Origin: JAIBDK01 sp965261915
GTDB taxonomy: Bacteria; Pseudomonadota; Gammaproteobacteria; Arenicellales; Poriferihabitantaceae
DNA: 64,000 nt
NCBI GenBank assembly: GCA_965261915.1
Contig: CBDHDW010000013.1
Location: 2,294,001-2,358,000, forward strand
Reading direction: 5' to 3'
Part shown: in pieces, positions 27,121-36,447 of the stretch
Layout of the letters: each line of letters starts with the position of its first letter
Position numbering within the stretch: the stretch's first letter is position 1
The notes under the pieces: model-generated
Told to the model about the DNA's origin: nothing
Seen by the model: the letters and a program-made list of their open reading frames with translations, nothing else
Databases searched by the model: none
Position numbers and translations under genes: made by a program

Positions 27121-28676
27121 TCGGCAGCCGCTCCTTCAATATCCGCAACGATAGCGTCAATTTGTGTGCGGAGTTCGCTTTGACGTGCAACGGTTGTTTC
27201 GATTTCGGCATTCAGCTTGGCAATATTGATCACTTCACGGGTGTCTTTGGGTTCGACATAAGCGCTGACCGACAGGTTATAGTCATTGGCGGCAATCTTT
27301 TCATAGGGCACTGATTGGGCGATGTGGTCGATATTCTCCTTGCTCTCGAACCTGTTCATGATTTTTTCAATATGCTCATCCTGCATGACATTGTTATTGG
27401 TTTCTTTCTTAAAGAACTCTTCGCCGCTGGCATCGATAAACTGAACCCGTGTATCGGTTTTGTTTTTCGCCAGCACCAGAATATTCACCGCAATGGTGGT
27501 GCCGTAAAACAGGTTTGGGGCAAGCGAAATCACGGTTTCGACAAAATTGTTATCGACCAGATACTTGCGGATTTTCTGCTCCGCTCCTTTGCGGTAAAAA
27601 ATCCCCGGAAAGCAAACAATCGCCGCGCGCCCCTTGCCGGAAAGAAACTTAAGCGCATGCAGCACAAAGGCAAAGTCCGCCTTGGATTTCGGCGCCAGCA
27701 CGCCGGCGGGGGCAAAGCGTTCGTCGTTGATCAGCGTTGGGTCATCTGCGCCGATCCATTTGACCGAATAAGGCGGGTTGGAGACGATGGCATCAAACGG
27801 TTTGTCGTCGCCAAAATGCGGATTGATCAGGGTATTGCCCAGTTGAATGTTGAACTTGTCATAGTTGATGTTGTGCAAAAACATGTTCATGCGGGCGAGG
27901 TTGTAAGTGGTGTGGTTGATCTCCTGACCGAAAAACCCGTCTTCAACGATATGCGCATCAAAGTGCTTTTTGGCTTGCAACAACAAGGAGCCAGAGCCGC
28001 AGGCCGGGTCATAGATTTTGTTGACGCTGGTTTGCTTGTGCATGGCAATCTGTGCAATCAGTTTGGAGACGTGTTGCGGGGTGAAAAACTCGCCACCGGA
28101 TTTACCGGCATTGGCGGCGTATTTCGAGATCAGGAATTCGTAGGCATCGCCAAACAGATCGATTTGGTTGCCGTGAAAATCGCCTAATTTCAGTTCTACC
28201 ACGCCTTTCAGCACGGCCGCCAAGCGGACGTTTTTATCCTTCACCGTGTTGCCAAGGCGATTGCTGGTGGTGTCGAAGTCAGCAAACAAGCCTTTGATGT
28301 CGCCTTCAGAAGGGTAGCCGCTGGCTGAGGCTTCAATTGCGGCAAAGATTTTAGCCAGATCAGTATTTAAGCTGTCATTGCTGTTGGCGGCTGCGACCAC
28401 ATTGGCAAACAGTTGGCTGGGGTAGATAAAGTAGCCCCTGGTTTTGATGGCATCGTCTTTGATCTCTGGCGTAATGACGCTATCTGGCAGCGCGGCATAG
28501 TTGATGCTGTCGTCATCGGCTTCGATGTAGCTGGCAAAGTTCTCGCTGATAAAGCGATAAAAAAGAGCGCCGAGAACATATTGCTTGAAGTCCCAGCCAT
28601 CGACTGCACCCCTCACATCATTGGCGATTTGCCAGATTTGACGATGTAGCTCGGCGCGTTGTTGGGTACTTGTCAT
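27117..28676 (-). CDS. hsdM: Type I restriction-modification methyltransferase HsdM
   Basis: 519 residues. The N-terminal helical HsdM domain starts with QRAELHRQIWQIANDVRG and GWDFKQYVLGALFYRFISE. The N6-adenine methyltransferase domain has motif I DPACGSGSLL (Asp223) and catalytic NPPY at 300-303. With HsdS it methylates the host sites and with HsdR it forms the restriction complex. It is the first gene of the operon; the promoter must lie in the 120 bases upstream to the transposase remnant. Confidence 0.95.
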   Translation of the reverse strand: MTSTQQRAELHRQIWQIANDVRGAVDGWDFKQYVLGALFYRFISENFASYIEADDDSINYAALPDSVITPEIKDDAIKTRGYFIYPSQLFANVVAAANSNDSLNTDLAKIFAAIEASASGYPSEGDIKGLFADFDTTSNRLGNTVKDKNVRLAAVLKGVVELKLGDFHGNQIDLFGDAYEFLISKYAANAGKSGGEFFTPQHVSKLIAQIAMHKQTSVNKIYDPACGSGSLLLQAKKHFDAHIVEDGFFGQEINHTTYNLARMNMFLHNINYDKFNIQLGNTLINPHFGDDKPFDAIVSNPPYSVKWIGADDPTLINDERFAPAGVLAPKSKADFAFVLHALKFLSGKGRAAIVCFPGIFYRKGAEQKIRKYLVDNNFVETVISLAPNLFYGTTIAVNILVLAKNKTDTRVQFIDASGEEFFKKETNNNVMQDEHIEKIMNRFESKENIDHIAQSVPYEKIAANDYNLSVSAYVEPKDTREVINIAKLNAEIETTVARQSELRTQIDAIVADIEGAAAE

Positions 28677-28800
28677 GCTGTTATTCCTCTTTATTTCTGC
28701 GCTTGTTCACTAAATCCTACGCTCTTATGAACGATTTTTGGCTTGAAAATTGGCAAAAAACGTAACGGCCGAAGGCGCGTTGAATTCAGTGCGCGGATGC

Positions 28801-29082
28801 CTAATTGCCCCTTCTGCAAACCACGATAACGAACCCGCTGGTTACGCTGAGCAAAAAACGTTCCATTTCACGATCACTAATATCTTCTATGAATTGTAAA
28901 ACCAGTGCGCGTAAGCCAAAGGCAACCCCTTTTTCTTTGCGCCCTTTAACCGAATAGAGATTAGCGTAAGGTTTGGCCAGTTCCTCGAATGACAATAAAG
29001 CATCAGGCTTACGCTAGCGATGGTTGGCTACCACCAGAGCGTCTAGCGTCATAAACAGCGTGTTTTGTTGGCGTTTGCTCAT
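28801..29082 (-). pseudogene. Transposase N-terminal fragment (IS5/IS1182-like)
   Basis: From ATG 29082 the frame starts MSKRQQNTLFMTLDALV, has an in-frame stop near 29015, and continues as FEELAKPYANLYSVKGRKE and ALVLQFIEDISDREMERFL. The FxxLxxxYxxxxGRxxxxxxxALxLQxxxDxSDRexE pattern is the N-terminal domain of IS5/IS1182-type transposases. The DDE catalytic part is absent. Sequence from 29083 to 29286 shows no gene. It marks the border of the RM region. Confidence 0.55.
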
Positions 29083-29286
29083 CAATAAGACCCGTTTTGA
29101 ATTTCGGGTATTATCTCATGCTTTCGGGCTATTAACCGACAAGCCCTTAGTGTTATGGTGGTGGGCACTGGACTACCGATTTCTGGGCTCCTTAACTTAG
29201 GGACTGTTGGGTCTCAAAATGCTGCCGCGTCGGGTAACACAATTCCAACTGCGATATCAAAAGCATTAAGATTTTGTATTGCGGAA

Positions 29287-30207
29287 CTAATGAGTTGTAC
29301 TGCTCGACGGTTTCTTTGCTGACATCCAGTCTTTAACCGGCTCAGAAACGCCAGCGAAGGTAATTAGAAGCACTCCGATAATTTCCTTGGCAGCAAAAGG
29401 TTCGTCAGCAAAAATTGCAGCGCTAGCCGTACCAATGCTGATTTCCGTCATGAACAAAAATCCAACGACACCCGGGTTAAGTTGAGAAGGTGCGAAAAGT
29501 GTCGCAAATGCGGCGGGGATCACGATCAGCATAATGAAAGGAATGAGCCAGACCAGAACATGGTTCAGTTCTCCCCATTGTGGCGCAGGCAATAATCCCT
29601 GCTGTGTTGCCAGTACCGCTACGATGATTGACCAAAAAGAACCCCAGAACAGAAACCCTACGCCGTACTGCAGCGGTTCCTGCTTATCCGTCAGGATTGA
29701 TAGTGATACGCCCGCCCATATTACACCGGCGACAAGCGCCATCCAGTCACCCGAGTTGGAAGGCAGTGGGATACCGTTCTCAATACCGCAAATAACAACC
29801 AGTCCCAACAGGCCAAAAAACAGGGACAGCCACCGAACGGGTGTAATGGCATCGCCGATAAAAATCCGTGCAAACACAAATCCCCAGATCGGCATTAAAT
29901 AAAACAGAACCAGAACTCGAACGACTTCTGTGTAGAGAAAAGCGCCTACATAGAGAACCCAGGCGAATCCTGCAAGAGTTGTGCCAAGCTGTAAACGCAG
30001 TCTGCCGGGAAAAAAGTCTCGCCATCGATAAATTACATAAGGCGAAATGAGAACAAATGAGAGAACACTGAACAACATGACTGCCCACATGCCGTGTATT
30101 CCGGCCTGATCCATGATCCGCAAAGGAATCCAGTAAATTCCAAAAATAATGCCGGAAAAAACCCCGGCAAACTTTGCCCGGGTTTGTTTTGAGAAGGTGT
30201 TAATCAA
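29287..30207 (-). CDS. DMT/EamA-family permease
   Basis: 306 residues with ten helices in two EamA repeats. SGIIFGIYWIPLRIMDQAG in helix 1 and VLVLFYLMPIWGFVFARIF in helix 4 closely parallel the permease at 16210-17097. It lies about 200 bases after the Ldh-type reductase on the same strand and could import or export the substrate of that pathway. The substrate is unknown. Confidence 0.85.
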   Translation of the reverse strand: MINTFSKQTRAKFAGVFSGIIFGIYWIPLRIMDQAGIHGMWAVMLFSVLSFVLISPYVIYRWRDFFPGRLRLQLGTTLAGFAWVLYVGAFLYTEVVRVLVLFYLMPIWGFVFARIFIGDAITPVRWLSLFFGLLGLVVICGIENGIPLPSNSGDWMALVAGVIWAGVSLSILTDKQEPLQYGVGFLFWGSFWSIIVAVLATQQGLLPAPQWGELNHVLVWLIPFIMLIVIPAAFATLFAPSQLNPGVVGFLFMTEISIGTASAAIFADEPFAAKEIIGVLLITFAGVSEPVKDWMSAKKPSSSTTH

Positions 30208-30404
30208 GGCGTTCTCAACGGGGTGATTTTTTCGCGCTGTATATCAATCGAAATCAGGCGTTAACCAGAATGGAATTCATATCGAGCCGCATTCTCTTCT
30301 CCCAATGCAAGACAGGTTTGAGACAAATGCCACCAGCGTAAGCTCAGCGTTATAAAATTGGTTGCGCCATCTCACCGAGGGCACATCAAGAACCCGGGAG
30401 CAAA

Positions 30405-31415
30405 TTATTTACCCATAAGTTGGTGTATTTTGTCGTGTAGACTTTGCGGAATGTTAATACCCTGTTCTACAGAAAGCGCTCGATTCTTTACACGGCGTTC
30501 TCCCGGTAGCCTGGTTCCTTCCATACTGAGCAGTTCCGCAAACAGCCGATCTGCATGACCAAATGGATCTTCGCTGCTGCCAAATTTTGAAGGATCGATG
30601 GCAATTAACAGCTCTCCGCCACGAGGCGGCCCACCGTCCTTGTTATCCGCAGCGGCCGCTTCGAAACTGGCGCGCTCGCCGATAAGCGGGCCGACCAGCA
30701 ATTCGATCATCAACGCGATTGAAGCCCCTTTATAGCCGCCAAATGGCAATAGACAGCCTTCAAGAACCGCATTGGGGTCGGTGCTCGGATTCCCGTCTTT
30801 ATCAATACCGACTCCCGGAGGCAGTTCATGACCTTCGCGTGCGGCAATCATAACTTCGCCGCGCGCCTGGGTCGCGGTTGCCTGATCCCATACCATCGGG
30901 TTACTGCCTGGCCGCGGCCAGCCAAAAGCCATGGGGTTGGTTCCGAAGAATGGTTTGCTGCCACCTGCCGGTGCGACGGACGGGGTATAAGCCGTGAAAG
31001 CCATTGCTGCAAGTCCTTTTTCGGTAAGGGATTCAATTTCTACCCAAAGGGCTGCAAAGTGGTGGGCTTTTACAATCGACATGGCGGCGATACCGCTCTC
31101 TTTGGCTCGTTCCACCAAAGGGTCGCGAGCGGTTTTTAGTGCGAGTGGTGCATAACCGTCGTCACCGTCGGTTTGTAATACCGCAGGAGCAAGTTGTTTC
31201 ACGGAAGGGTTGGAATTGCCATTTACCTTGCCGCTCCTAAGTGATGCGATATAGCCAGGCAGTCTAAACAAACCGTGGGAGTGACAAAGATCACGTTCAG
31301 CCGAGGTGATCGTATCGGCGATTGCATTGGCGTTAGCATCGTTACAGCCGTTTGCAGACAGCGCATCTACGGCCAGTTGACGGGTTTGTTCGAGACTGAG
31401 GTTTATCGTAGACAT
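30405..31415 (-). CDS. Ldh/YlbC-family NAD(P)H oxidoreductase (DpkA-like)
   Basis: 336 residues of the malate/L-lactate dehydrogenase (YlbC/DpkA) family. The substrate-binding region ERDLCHSHGLFRLPGYIASL has the catalytic His, followed by KAHHFAALW, GTNPMAFGWPRPG and the GGYKGASIALMIELL cofactor loop. DpkA members reduce delta1-piperideine-2-carboxylate and delta1-pyrroline-2-carboxylate to pipecolate and proline. The gene is divergent, by about 105 bases, from a ketoglutarate-semialdehyde-type dehydrogenase, which suggests cyclic imino-acid or hydroxyproline breakdown. The substrate is inferred from family and context. Confidence 0.8.
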   Translation of the reverse strand: MSTINLSLEQTRQLAVDALSANGCNDANANAIADTITSAERDLCHSHGLFRLPGYIASLRSGKVNGNSNPSVKQLAPAVLQTDGDDGYAPLALKTARDPLVERAKESGIAAMSIVKAHHFAALWVEIESLTEKGLAAMAFTAYTPSVAPAGGSKPFFGTNPMAFGWPRPGSNPMVWDQATATQARGEVMIAAREGHELPPGVGIDKDGNPSTDPNAVLEGCLLPFGGYKGASIALMIELLVGPLIGERASFEAAAADNKDGGPPRGGELLIAIDPSKFGSSEDPFGHADRLFAELLSMEGTRLPGERRVKNRALSVEQGINIPQSLHDKIHQLMGK

Positions 31416-31520
31416 AATTTATTTATGGCATATAAAATTGTTTGAAAGAGCCCTAACACTTGGAATCGTCACGCTTACGGGTTAAGTTCCAGATCATACT
31501 AAATAAACCTGAGCCTACCT

Positions 31521-32954
31521 ATGCAAACCCAAAATTTTATCAACGGCCAATGGCAGTCCAGCGACGACGTGGTGGCGAACATCAATCCTTCAGATACACG
31601 CGAAAGCATAGGTGAATTTGCTCAGGCCAGTGTTAGCCAGGTGGAAGAAGCCATTGCCAGCGCGGCTCAGGCGCAGGCAGATTGGCAAAAAAGCGGTCTT
31701 GAGCAGCGCTATAACGCACTCATGGCAATCGGCGCAGAATTGATGGATCGATGCGCTGAGCTTGGTGAACTATTGTGCCGTGAGGAAGGTAAAACCCGGC
31801 CTGAAGGTAACGGTGAAGTATACAGGGCGGGCCAGTTTTTCACCTATTATGCAGCCGAAGTATTGCGCCAAATGGGTGAAATCTGCGAATCGGTCCGTCC
31901 CGGTGTCGAGGTTCAGGTTAGCCGTGAGCCGATGGGTGTCATTGGTATTGTCACGCCGTGGAATTTCCCCACCGCGTTGCCGTGTTGGAAAATTGCACCG
32001 GCCATTGCTTATGGTAATGCTGTCGTCTGGAAGCCGGCCAATCTGACCCCTGCGAGTGCCGTGGCGCTAATGGAAATTATTGCCAAACAGGATTTACCCG
32101 ATGGCTTGGTCAACATGGTATTGGGTGCGGGCCGCAGTGTCGGTGAAGCCATTATTACTTCGAAGGATGTAAATGCAATTACTTTCACCGGCTCTTTGGC
32201 AACGGGAAAACGTATTGCCGCTGCCGCAGCTCAAAACCTGACCAAAGTACAGATGGAAATGGGCAGTAAGAATCCGCTTGTCATTCTTGACGATGCAAAC
32301 ATGGATACAGCGGTTGCCTGTGCTGTGGGCGGTGCGTTTGGCAGTACCGGTCAAAAATGTACCGCGTCATCTCGAATCATCGTAACTGAAGGCATTCACG
32401 ATGCCTTTGTTGACGCCATGCAGGCCGCGATGAAAAACCAGGTGGTCGGTCATGCGCTTGATAACAAATCGACTATTGGGCCGGCGGTTGATGGTGCTCA
32501 ACTTGAGCAGAACCTGCGATATCTGGAAATTGGAAAAGACGAAGGTGCGGAGCTGGTTTGCGGCGGAGAGCAGTTAGAGCTTGAAACCCCAGGGCATTAC
32601 ATGAATCCGGCGCTCTTCATCAATGGTAATAATGATATGCAGATCAACAAGGAGGAAGTTTTCGGACCAATAACCTGTGTATTGAAAGCTGCGGATTATG
32701 ATGAAGCACTGGCGCTAGCGAATGATACCGAATTTGGATTAACTTCAAGCGTGATCACGGAGTCGTTATCCAAAGCCACGCACTTTAAGAAAAATGCCAA
32801 AACCGGCTGTGTCATGGTGAATCTGCCCACTTCAGGAACGGACTATCATGTGCCATTTGGCGGTCGCAAAAACTCCAGCTTTGGTTCCCGAGAGCAAGGC
32901 AGCTATGCTGCCGAGTTTTATACACAGGTAAAAACAACCTACCTCAAAGCGTAA
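31521..32954 (+). CDS. Aldehyde dehydrogenase (2-oxoglutarate semialdehyde type)
   Basis: 477 residues of the NAD(P)-dependent aldehyde dehydrogenase superfamily. Catalytic Cys280 in GQKCTASSR and general base Glu246 in QMEMGSKNP are spaced by 34 residues, as in active enzymes; the FTGSLATGK Rossmann loop is present. The N-terminus (NFINGQWQSSDD) and the ending (FGGRKNSSFGSREQG) resemble 2-oxoglutarate-semialdehyde dehydrogenases of hydroxyproline and sugar-acid pathways. It is followed after 13 bases by the M19-type gene, so the two probably form an operon. Confidence 0.85.
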   Translation: MQTQNFINGQWQSSDDVVANINPSDTRESIGEFAQASVSQVEEAIASAAQAQADWQKSGLEQRYNALMAIGAELMDRCAELGELLCREEGKTRPEGNGEVYRAGQFFTYYAAEVLRQMGEICESVRPGVEVQVSREPMGVIGIVTPWNFPTALPCWKIAPAIAYGNAVVWKPANLTPASAVALMEIIAKQDLPDGLVNMVLGAGRSVGEAIITSKDVNAITFTGSLATGKRIAAAAAQNLTKVQMEMGSKNPLVILDDANMDTAVACAVGGAFGSTGQKCTASSRIIVTEGIHDAFVDAMQAAMKNQVVGHALDNKSTIGPAVDGAQLEQNLRYLEIGKDEGAELVCGGEQLELETPGHYMNPALFINGNNDMQINKEEVFGPITCVLKAADYDEALALANDTEFGLTSSVITESLSKATHFKKNAKTGCVMVNLPTSGTDYHVPFGGRKNSSFGSREQGSYAAEFYTQVKTTYLKA

Positions 32955-32967
32955 ACAGGAACTCATT

Positions 32968-33942
32968 ATGTTAACCATTGACGGATTACAGTATTCCAAC
33001 TGGAGTCGAAAAATATTCGAACAAATGCGCGAGGGCGGTCTCGACTGTGTACACGTCACCATTGCCTATCACGAAACCTGTCTCGAAACTTTACGGAATA
33101 TCGGCCAATGGAATCAGTTGTTCGAGCAGCACGGAGATTTGGTCACTCGGGTGGGCAGCGCAGAAGACGTGCTTCAGGCGAAAGCCGCTGGTAAAACCGG
33201 TGTGGTTTACGGCTTTCAGAATTGTTCACCAATAGAGGACGATTTTTCATTAGTGGAAATTTTTCACAGTCTGGGTGTGCGATTTATGCAACTGAGCTAC
33301 AACAATCAAAGCGTATTGGCGACGGGTTGCTACGAGGACGACGACCCGGGAATTACCCGCTTTGGCAAACAGGTCATTCAGGAAATGAACCGGGTTGGCA
33401 TGGTCATTGACATGTCACACAGCGCCGAACGATCGACCCTGGAAGCGATAGAATTGTCTGAGCGCCCAATTGCCATTACGCATGCCAATCCGACATTTTT
33501 TCAACCGGCCTTGCGGAATAAATCCGATGAGGTGATTAAAGCCCTTGGCCAGAGTGGTGGAATGCTTGGCTTCAGCCTGTATCCGTTTCACCTGAAAGAT
33601 GGCCCGAATTGCACATTAAAGCAATTTTGCCAGATGATTTCTGATTGTGCCGAAATAATGGGCATCGATCATATTGGGATTGGTTCAGATCTTTGTCAGG
33701 ATCAGCAGGATGCCGTGGTGACCTGGATGAGAAACGGCCGCTGGAGCAGAGTCACAGATTACGGTGAAGGTTCCTCGTCAAATGCAGGTTGGCCCGCCCA
33801 GCCCGAATGGTTTGGCAATTCGACACACTATCAAAATATTGCCAACGGTCTTAAAGAGCAGGGCTTTTCGAACACCGATATCGAAAAAGTCATGGGTCAG
33901 AATTGGCTGTCGTTTTTCGAAAAGTCATTTCAGGCACAATAA
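32968..33942 (+). CDS. M19 (membrane/renal dipeptidase) family protein, atypical metal site
   Basis: 324 residues of the amidohydrolase-fold M19 family. Retained ligands are His in DMSHSAERS, His in ITHANP and Asp in GIGSDLCQ. The N-terminal HxD ligand pair is replaced (IDGLQYSNW), and the bridging Glu, normally in IEG, is replaced in YGFQNCSP. A two-zinc dipeptidase site is therefore unlikely. There is no signal peptide or membrane anchor. I recall a subfamily sharing the same IDGLQYxNWS start. It is co-oriented with the aldehyde dehydrogenase 13 bases upstream. The role is unknown, perhaps hydrolysis or lactone chemistry in the same pathway. Confidence 0.78.
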   Translation: MLTIDGLQYSNWSRKIFEQMREGGLDCVHVTIAYHETCLETLRNIGQWNQLFEQHGDLVTRVGSAEDVLQAKAAGKTGVVYGFQNCSPIEDDFSLVEIFHSLGVRFMQLSYNNQSVLATGCYEDDDPGITRFGKQVIQEMNRVGMVIDMSHSAERSTLEAIELSERPIAITHANPTFFQPALRNKSDEVIKALGQSGGMLGFSLYPFHLKDGPNCTLKQFCQMISDCAEIMGIDHIGIGSDLCQDQQDAVVTWMRNGRWSRVTDYGEGSSSNAGWPAQPEWFGNSTHYQNIANGLKEQGFSNTDIEKVMGQNWLSFFEKSFQAQ

Positions 33943-33994
33943 CTGACGGCATCTCAGCGTGAAGACCAAGCCGATTTTCTGCTGAGATCGAGTG

Positions 33995-34213
33995 ATGGTT
34001 GACCAGGACGAAAAATTGATAGCGGAGCTTCAAATGCTGATCATGGATCAGCAGCGAGCCATTGAAATCTTGAGTGATCAGCTAATCACGCAGGCTTCCA
34101 GAATTGATTCATTGCAAACGCAATTGTCGAAGTTTGAATCCAAACTAACGCAGCTTACGGATACATCTCCCGATCAGATTTCTCTGCAAGATCAGAAACC
34201 GCCGCATTACTAA
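33995..34213 (+). CDS. slyX: SlyX-family protein
   Basis: About 72 residues forming one amphipathic coiled coil rich in L, Q, I and E (IAELQMLIMDQQRAIEILSD), with the typical SlyX ending PPHY. SlyX proteins are small, conserved in gammaproteobacteria and of unknown function. The start is either ATG 33995 or GTG 33992. Confidence 0.88.
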   Translation: MVDQDEKLIAELQMLIMDQQRAIEILSDQLITQASRIDSLQTQLSKFESKLTQLTDTSPDQISLQDQKPPHY

Positions 34214-34241
34214 ACACTACCCCGATTCAGAGAACCGTAAT

Positions 34242-34693
34242 ATGAAATACCTGCATACAATGGTTAGAGTGACTGATCTTGAACAGTCGTTGGCATTTTA
34301 TTGTGATTGTTTGGGGATGTTGCCGGTTGATCGCCGGGATTATGAGGAAGGTCGATTCACAATATGTATGCTTGCGGCGCGCGGCGATGAAAGCCGAGCA
34401 AAAGCCGAGCAAAAGCCGAGAATTCGCCGTTGCTGGAGTTAACCTACAATTGGGACCCGGAAGATTACACCGGTGGCCGAAATTTTGGTCATCTGGCATT
34501 TCGCGTCAAAAATATTTACCAAACTTGCGAGAACCTGATGGAAAAAGGAGTCACTATCCGTCGTCCGCCGCGTGACGGGCGCATGGCTTTTGTTCGCTCG
34601 CCAGACAATATATCAATAGAATTTCTTCAGGAAGGCGAATCGTTGGCTCCGGCAGAACCCTGGAATTCGATGGAAAATACGGCCGAGTGGTGA
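34242..34693 (+). pseudogene. gloA: Lactoylglutathione lyase GloA, frameshifted by tandem repeat
   Basis: Two frames together give a full glyoxalase I. Frame one (34242-34442) starts MKYLHTMVRVTDLEQSLAFY with the first metal His and runs to AARGDESRAKAEQ. Frame two starts as LLELTYNWDPEDYTGG and ends FVRSPDNISIEFLQ and PAEPWNSMENTAEW, with the HLAFRV and IEFLQ metal-ligand segments. The break coincides with an 11-bp tandem repeat at 34390-34420. One copy fewer restores a continuous frame reading GDESRAKAENSPLLELTYNW. The enzyme condenses methylglyoxal and glutathione to S-lactoylglutathione. As read it is inactive; slippage could switch it on. Confidence 0.88.
34390..34420 (+). repeat. 11-bp tandem repeat inside gloA
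   Basis: AAAGCCGAGCA occurs at 34390-34400 and 34401-34411, followed by nine matching bases at 34412-34420 (2.8 copies). Because 11 is not a multiple of three, each gain or loss of a copy shifts the frame. The present copy number is the out-of-frame state. Confidence 0.9.
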
Positions 34694-36417
34694 GCTACCC
34701 GAGCTCGCTGACGAGTGAAACTGATCCGATGCCCGAATCCGTGAATTTGCGCGCGCCTGGAAAGGTTATGCGTCTTGCCCGGATGGGTAGTTTTCATCAG
34801 ACCCGCCTGAGCTTTATGAGGGCGCTGCTGCGTAATCTGAATGCGCAAAAATGGCAGGTTGAACGCAGTCAATGGCATATTGACGATCGGGGTGTTGGCT
34901 ACGCGATTTATCAGGCGAAAGGACCTGCCAGAACCTATTCTTTGATCTGCTATGCCAATGACCTGCCGCCGGAAAAGCGCTCTGACAGGGTGATCGCCAC
35001 AGAGTGGGATGCGACATTTACGCTATTCGATGGTATTCCTGATAACACCGATATCGAGCGCTTGCGTCATCATGTGCCGAAGCAGGAAGCCGGACACTGC
35101 AGCGAAACTGAACTGGTGTTGGCACGAGCGAATAGAAGTGTTCGTTTATTCGAACACGTCGTCGATCAACTTTCCAGAGGGCTGCAGCCCGATGTTGATA
35201 AGATCGATTCCGTAGGCTATCTGATGCGAACCACCGCGGTTTACGGAAATGGAAAATTTGGTGTTAGCGACCGTGAACGAATTCGTGATCGGGAAGAATT
35301 TTCCTCGGCGTTTCACACCGAATTGCTCGCGGTTTGGCTGATTCGCGGATTTACCGTGGAAATCGCGGAACATATGGCAGAAGTCAGAAATGCGGATAAT
35401 GCCGTAAGAATGGACCCAAAAATTCGTCGCCGACTGGGTGTTGGAAATTCAACCGGTTTGGGTATGGCGCCTTTTTTGATTTTGCATCCGGCGTTGATTC
35501 ACAGCTGGATGTTCGCTCGCGAGAAGGCATTGGCTCGTGTCCGGGCGCTGGAACACAGCACTCCCGATTCTCGGGCACTTTTTAGCGAGCTGATTTCACG
35601 AATGATGCTGGGCGTTGAACACTGGAACACCGCCCACGAAGGACAACAGCAGCGTGTCATCCGACTAAAACAGGATTTATTGAAAATCATGGCCTATGCA
35701 CGGTCGCCTGGATTGCAGACACGCTTGCCGTGGGATGCGCTGCTAAACTGGTCAGAAGCCGAGCTGAGCCTGGAGGGACAGGAATTAATGGTCAGTCTGG
35801 TGATAGAACCGCATGGTGATTTGGTCGATGACCTGGCGCATACGATGGCAGTGGATGAGGCGCAATATTTCGCCATTAAAGGCACTCAAACAATTGTCGA
35901 AGCGATCAATGCTATCAGCAGCAATTACCAGTGGGCGCTGGATATTGATTATGGTGATAAATTGAATTCTGCCCGTTTCTGGTACTACTCTGAAGAAAAA
36001 CTCGAACCCCGAGTTGGTGAACGTTACGACGAACCCGGCGCAGAAAAAGAGCATCCCTTGAGTTACGGTCGCGATGTTTGCCATCTTTATAATGACTTGA
36101 TAGGGTTTGCAAACAGTGCCGGAAATGACGAAATCGTCGCCGGTTTTTTGCTCGCGTACCCGCAACATCGCCACAGTATGCGGCGTATTCAAATTGCGGA
36201 GCAGCTCGAATATGCTGAAGTTCAGGACAATCTGATTTCAAGCGATATGCTACCGATTGACTTGTTGCGTTGTAAATTATCTTTTTTTGGAGCGAGCAAG
36301 TTTGATCCAAAGTCCGACCGTTGGGTGCGTATTAATATGTATCAGTATGCGCCATTCCCGGATGAGCTGGAATCAGCCTATTCGGATCTTTGGGTTTACC
36401 CTCCGTTAACCGATTAG
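34687..36417 (+). CDS. Conserved hypothetical protein, about 560-576 residues
   Basis: The protein is not recognised. It is soluble, with no signal peptide or membrane helices. It starts either at GTG 34687/34690, overlapping the gloA stop, or more likely at ATG 34729 (MPESVNLRAPGKVMRLARMG). It is rich in Arg, His and acidic residues; the middle region has GNSTGLGMAPFLILHP and the C-terminus FWYYSEEKLEPRVGER. It ends 30 bases before a DUF3726 gene on the same strand, which suggests the two act together. I recall similar pairs in marine proteobacteria but not a function. Confidence 0.7.
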   Translation: MVSYPSSLTSETDPMPESVNLRAPGKVMRLARMGSFHQTRLSFMRALLRNLNAQKWQVERSQWHIDDRGVGYAIYQAKGPARTYSLICYANDLPPEKRSDRVIATEWDATFTLFDGIPDNTDIERLRHHVPKQEAGHCSETELVLARANRSVRLFEHVVDQLSRGLQPDVDKIDSVGYLMRTTAVYGNGKFGVSDRERIRDREEFSSAFHTELLAVWLIRGFTVEIAEHMAEVRNADNAVRMDPKIRRRLGVGNSTGLGMAPFLILHPALIHSWMFAREKALARVRALEHSTPDSRALFSELISRMMLGVEHWNTAHEGQQQRVIRLKQDLLKIMAYARSPGLQTRLPWDALLNWSEAELSLEGQELMVSLVIEPHGDLVDDLAHTMAVDEAQYFAIKGTQTIVEAINAISSNYQWALDIDYGDKLNSARFWYYSEEKLEPRVGERYDEPGAEKEHPLSYGRDVCHLYNDLIGFANSAGNDEIVAGFLLAYPQHRHSMRRIQIAEQLEYAEVQDNLISSDMLPIDLLRCKLSFFGASKFDPKSDRWVRINMYQYAPFPDELESAYSDLWVYPPLTD

Positions 36418-36447
36418 CGAAACAAACTGACTTACCCGAATTGATAC

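Noticed and set aside
27315..28187. 290-codon plus-strand frame
   Set aside because: Antisense to hsdM, whose motifs are complete; no ribosome site or recognisable domain.
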